Made by a program: the position numbers and the translations under genes
From: an uncultured Oscillibacter sp.
Lineage (GTDB): Bacteria > Bacillota > Clostridia > Oscillospirales > Oscillospiraceae
DNA: 8,627 bases
Direction of reading: 5' to 3'
Assembly (NCBI GenBank): GCA_904393855.1
Contig: CAJFNE010000077.1
Span: 1-8,627 of the forward strand
Notes under the pieces: generated by a model
Told to the model about the DNA's origin: nothing
Seen by the model: the letters and a program-made list of their open reading frames with translations, nothing else
Databases searched by the model: none
Shown here: piece after piece, positions 7,183 to 8,627 of the stretch
How the letters are laid out: each line of letters begins with the position of its first letter
How positions within the stretch are numbered: the first letter of the stretch is position 1

Positions 7183-7254
7183 GAAATAAGCCTTACCAAA
7201 AAAATAGGTAAAGCTAAAGTAACGGTATGCAAAGCTGGCGGCGGTATGGGTCAT
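7156..7254 (-). CDS. Phe/Tyr-rich leader peptide of the aro operon attenuator
   Basis: A 32-codon ORF with ATG at 7254 and TGA ending at 7156. Residues 8-24 read FAYRYFSFTYFFGKAYF: Phe at 8, 13, 15, 18, 19 and 24 and Tyr at 10, 12, 17 and 23, ten aromatic residues in 17. There is no Trp. GAGAGG lies nine bases upstream as ribosome binding site, and an in-frame TAA at 7276-7278 bounds the ORF. It lies between a likely promoter and the intrinsic terminator, the layout of amino-acid operon leaders such as pheL. The role proposed is not the peptide itself but ribosome stalling when charged tRNA-Phe or tRNA-Tyr is scarce. Five of six Phe codons are TTT, unlike the GC-rich structural genes. Translation is not proven, but a chance cluster this dense in exactly this place is unlikely. 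Confidence 0.88.
   Translation of the reverse strand: MTHTAASFAYRYFSFTYFFGKAYFGLAKSVQA
7189..7215 (-). promoter_or_regulatory. Leader 1:2 (pause-type) hairpin over the Phe/Tyr codons
   Basis: On the minus-strand RNA, AGCUUUACC (7215-7207) pairs completely with GGUAAGGCU (7197-7189): nine pairs, one of them G-U, around the nine-base loop UAUUUUUUU. The stem and loop are made of leader codons 14-22, including the Tyr-Phe-Phe run. In known attenuators such a first hairpin pauses RNA polymerase until a ribosome arrives and opens it. The pairing is seen in the sequence; the pausing role is inferred by analogy. Confidence 0.6.
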
Positions 7255-7263
7255 GGATGAGAA

Positions 7264-7269
7264 CCTCTC
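7264..7269 (-). promoter_or_regulatory. Ribosome binding site of the leader peptide
   Basis: GAGAGG on the minus strand, nine bases before the leader ATG at 7254. It is part of a short inverted repeat (GAGA-GGT-TCTC), so it could fold weakly on itself; four base pairs are too few to claim a regulatory hairpin. Weaker than the GGAGG sites of the structural genes but well placed, and it fixes the leader start. Confidence 0.65.
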
Positions 7270-7287
7270 AATACTTTAGATGCATAA

Positions 7288-7316
7288 AGCATAACATGGA
7301 TTTCAGGAAATGGAAA
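7288..7316 (-). promoter_or_regulatory. Likely sigma-A promoter of the aro operon
   Basis: On the minus strand, a TTTCCA -35-like box (7316-7311) is followed after 17 bases by TATGCT (7293-7288), preceded by TG as in extended -10 promoters. It predicts a start near 7281, about 27 bases before the leader ATG and 218 bases before the DAHP synthase ATG. The -35 match is moderate, compensated by the extended -10. The stretch 7064-7370, 307 bases with no conventional gene, holds this promoter, the dyad, the leader ORF and the attenuator; I see nothing further in it. Confidence 0.5.
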
Positions 7317-7329
7317 TCGGGAATTTCCA
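7311..7329. promoter_or_regulatory. 19-bp dyad overlapping the operon -35 box, possible operator
   Basis: TGGAAATCGGGAATTTCCA on the plus strand is a perfect 7-bp inverted repeat with a five-base centre. Its left arm coincides with the proposed -35 box of the aro operon promoter on the opposite strand. No T-run follows it on the minus strand, so it is a poor terminator for the upstream gene; size and position suit a dimeric regulator. No regulator gene is visible in the window to match it. The symmetry is seen directly and the operator role is a guess. Confidence 0.35.
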
Positions 7330-7370
7330 CTAAATTCTGCGGGGGAGACGAAAAATATTGTGCACCTGTG

Positions 7371-7928
7371 TCAACAGGAGGGGGCCGGACAGCACTCCGC
7401 CACCAGCAGGCCCGTGGCGGCCAGGATATAGCGCACATCCTGGCTCATCCCGCTGCGCTCCGCCTCCAAGTACTCCTGGTGCAGTTCGGCAATGGCGGCG
7501 GTGAGGCTGCCATCCGCGGACTCCGCCGGCAGGGGCTGCTCCTCCAGATAGGACTCCAGATACGCCCGCAGGTCCGTCTCGTAGCGGTGGTGGTCCATGA
7601 GCCCGTCGGGGAAGTGGGCGTTGTGGGGGTATGTAAAGGCATCCGCCAGGTAGTGGGTCAGCTTGCCCAGGGTATAGTACTGCCACATGGTCCAGCGGGC
7701 TCTCCGCTCCTGCAGCTTCTGGATTTTCCGGTTGACAAAGCGCTGAGAATTGGAGAAATTGTGCCCACAGAGAGTCCCGGCCCGCCAGGACCCCTTGAGA
7801 TACGTGAGGGGATTACAGTCCGGCTGAAAGGAACCGAAGAGAAAGGCCCATTCAAACCGTCTCGCGTCAAATCCCTGCCGGCTCTGCAGCAGCGCAGAGG
7901 CCAGCAGCTTGTGGCTCCGTTTTTGCAT
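7371..7928 (-). CDS. Zinc-dependent phospholipase C family protein
   Basis: 185 residues from the ATG at 7928, which has GGAGG five bases upstream; a longer reading to 7991 would run across the likely promoter and is rejected. The metal-ligand pattern of the Bacillus cereus phospholipase C family is visible: His6, Asp37 (SFQPD), His56 (GHNF), His92 and Asp96 (HYLAD), His102 (six residues after Asp96, the same spacing as 122 to 128 in the B. cereus enzyme) and an HxxxE at His113 and Glu117. The N-terminal Trp and secretion signal of the toxin-type enzymes are absent, so a cytoplasmic or unconventional location is likely. It is about 60 residues shorter than the secreted enzyme and ends in a Cys-containing tail (ECCPAPSC). 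Substrate and role are unknown. It is separately transcribed from the aro operon behind it. Confidence 0.78.
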   Translation of the reverse strand: MQKRSHKLLASALLQSRQGFDARRFEWAFLFGSFQPDCNPLTYLKGSWRAGTLCGHNFSNSQRFVNRKIQKLQERRARWTMWQYYTLGKLTHYLADAFTYPHNAHFPDGLMDHHRYETDLRAYLESYLEEQPLPAESADGSLTAAIAELHQEYLEAERSGMSQDVRYILAATGLLVAECCPAPSC

Positions 7929-7962
7929 GGCTACCTCCTGGAATGGATCAATCACGGCTCCC

Positions 7963-7991
7963 AGTATAGCATCCGGCGGAGGCGGCCGCAA
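7963..7991 (-). promoter_or_regulatory. Sigma-A-like promoter of the phospholipase C family gene
   Basis: On the minus strand TTGCGG (7991-7986), a 17-base spacer and TATACT (7968-7963), with TG one base before the -10. The -10 matches five of six consensus bases. It lies 34 bases before the gene's ATG. The T-rich stretch just upstream (about 7995-8015 on the minus strand) could act as an UP-like element. Confidence 0.6.
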
Positions 7992-8056
7992 GGGAAAAAA
8001 TGAAAAAAATATGTAAACAGTGCATACGCCGCCAGGTCCGGCACCGGCCGGAAGGA

Positions 8057-8084
8057 AGCCCCGGAAGGGCGTCCTTCCGGGGCT
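8057..8084 (-). terminator. Hairpin terminator after the spoVT-like gene
   Basis: AGCCCCGGAAGG pairs with CCTTCCGGGGCT over 12 perfect base pairs around a four-base loop, beginning at the last base of the stop codon. The following minus-strand bases are only TTCCTTCC, so the U-tract is weak. A second small hairpin, TCCGGC-CGGT-GCCGGA on the minus strand, follows at 8052-8037. The pair may end transcription together or act mainly as a 3' end stabiliser. Confidence 0.68.
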
Positions 8085-8620
8085 CAGCTCTCCATGTGGC
8101 GGCCCAGAAACGCGGCAATGGTCTGGGCGAGCTTGTACTCCGCGTCGCCGGTGACCGCGCCGGGGGCGGGGCTGACGAACAGGACCAGGCCCAGCAGATC
8201 CCCCTCCGCCAGGATAGGCGCCGCCACGGCGGTCACCAGTTTATCCGTGCTGTCGGAGACGGGGATGGCCTGGCCCTCTCCGGTGAACTGATAGATCCGG
8301 CGGCTCTCCATCACCTGCTCCAGCTCGGAGGAGATGCGCTTGCCGGTAAGCTCCCGTTTGGCGCCCCCGGCCACGGCGATGATGGTGTCCCGGTCCGTGA
8401 CGGCGCAGATGCTGCCGGTGGAGCGGCTCATGGTCTCGCACAGGTGGCTGGCGAAGTCCTCCACGCCGCCCAAAAGGGAGTACTTCTTGAAGATGACCTC
8501 CCCATCCCGGCTCGTGTAGATCTCCAGGGGGTCACCGTCACTGATAACATTGGCATGGAACACCTTGTCCGGATGCTGTTTTGCCTCCTGGACGATGGTG
8601 ACAGGTGAGATATGTCCCAT
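8084..8620 (-). CDS. spoVT: SpoVT-like protein: GAF domain present, AbrB domain not recognisable
   Basis: SpoVT of Bacillus is a forespore transcription regulator with an N-terminal AbrB-type DNA-binding domain and a C-terminal GAF domain. Here, residues 30-48 (DPLEIYTSRDGEVIFKKYS) match the end of the SpoVT AbrB domain closely. The region from about 54 to 176 fits the GAF domain, including DRDTIIAVAGG, PILAEGDLLG and the closing AAFLGRHMES. Residues 1-29, starting MGHISPVTIV, do not show the swapped-hairpin AbrB sequence with its LGRVVIPKEIR motif. The other two frames do not contain it either, so a simple frameshift is excluded. The frame stays open to the window edge, so the start at 8620 is not certain. 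From that start the length is 178 residues, equal to B. subtilis SpoVT. Either an altered paralogue or an assembly or recombination junction near 8530. Confidence 0.72.
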   Translation of the reverse strand: MGHISPVTIVQEAKQHPDKVFHANVISDGDPLEIYTSRDGEVIFKKYSLLGGVEDFASHLCETMSRSTGSICAVTDRDTIIAVAGGAKRELTGKRISSELEQVMESRRIYQFTGEGQAIPVSDSTDKLVTAVAAPILAEGDLLGLVLFVSPAPGAVTGDAEYKLAQTIAAFLGRHMES

Positions 8621-8627
8621 GCCTGGC

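Noticed and set aside
5486..7189. 567-codon open frame on the plus strand opposite tyrA and the DAHP synthase
   Set aside because: Same reason: a codon-position shadow with Gly/His/Gln/Val-rich composition, and it runs through the attenuator terminator.
6855..7232. 125-codon minus-strand frame across the leader into the DAHP synthase
   Set aside because: Out of frame with the enzyme, passes through the terminator stem, and overlaps both the leader ORF and the real gene.
7064..7370. T-box riboswitch upstream of the aro operon
   Set aside because: No AGGGTGGNACCGCG-like T-box sequence or fitting specifier stem; the terminator is instead preceded by an aromatic-rich ORF.
7369..7374. TTGACA, a perfect -35 box on the minus strand overlapping the phospholipase stop codon
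   Set aside because: No acceptable -10 box 16-18 bases downstream; the extended -10 promoter at 7288-7316 fits better.
8531..8627. Frameshift hiding the SpoVT AbrB domain
   Set aside because: Both alternative minus-strand frames were read to the window edge and neither contains AbrB-like sequence.

Overview
The window looks like chromosomal DNA from a high-GC, spore-forming Firmicute of the gut Clostridia type (an Oscillospiraceae-like genome is my inference). Coding regions are GC-rich, Shine-Dalgarno sites are strong (GGAGG), one gene is spoVT-like, and the aromatic pathway proteins have clostridial forms, including a T. maritima-style DAHP synthase and a chorismate mutase-prephenate dehydratase fusion. 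Every supported gene lies on the minus strand, so transcription runs from high to low coordinates.

Right part (8627 to about 7371): a spoVT-like gene at the window edge ends in a strong hairpin. It is followed by a short gene for a zinc-dependent phospholipase C family protein, which has its own sigma-A-like promoter. The spoVT-like protein has the usual C-terminal GAF half, but the 29 residues before it do not look like the expected AbrB DNA-binding domain.

Middle (7370 to 7064): a 307-base stretch without a conventional gene, and the most interesting part. On the minus strand it holds a likely promoter overlapped by a 19-bp dyad, then a 32-codon leader ORF with its own ribosome binding site. 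Ten of the 17 residues at leader positions 8-24 are Phe or Tyr. A 9-bp hairpin lies over the Phe/Tyr codons. An 11-bp GC-rich stem followed by five U residues, a textbook intrinsic terminator, sits 28 bases upstream of the DAHP synthase start codon. Together these form a ribosome-mediated transcription attenuator sensing Phe and Tyr. I see no T-box.

Left part (7063 to 1): one tightly packed operon, in order DAHP synthase (aroF type), prephenate dehydrogenase (tyrA), 3-dehydroquinate synthase (aroB), EPSP synthase (aroA), chorismate synthase (aroC), chorismate mutase-prephenate dehydratase (pheA) and shikimate dehydrogenase (aroE, cut by the window edge). Most junctions overlap or are 1-3 bases apart. 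The genes cover entry into the shikimate pathway, most steps to chorismate, and both the Tyr and Phe branches. Dehydroquinase and shikimate kinase are not in the window and may lie downstream. The leader has Phe and Tyr codons but no Trp codon, which matches an operon with Phe and Tyr branch genes and no trp genes.
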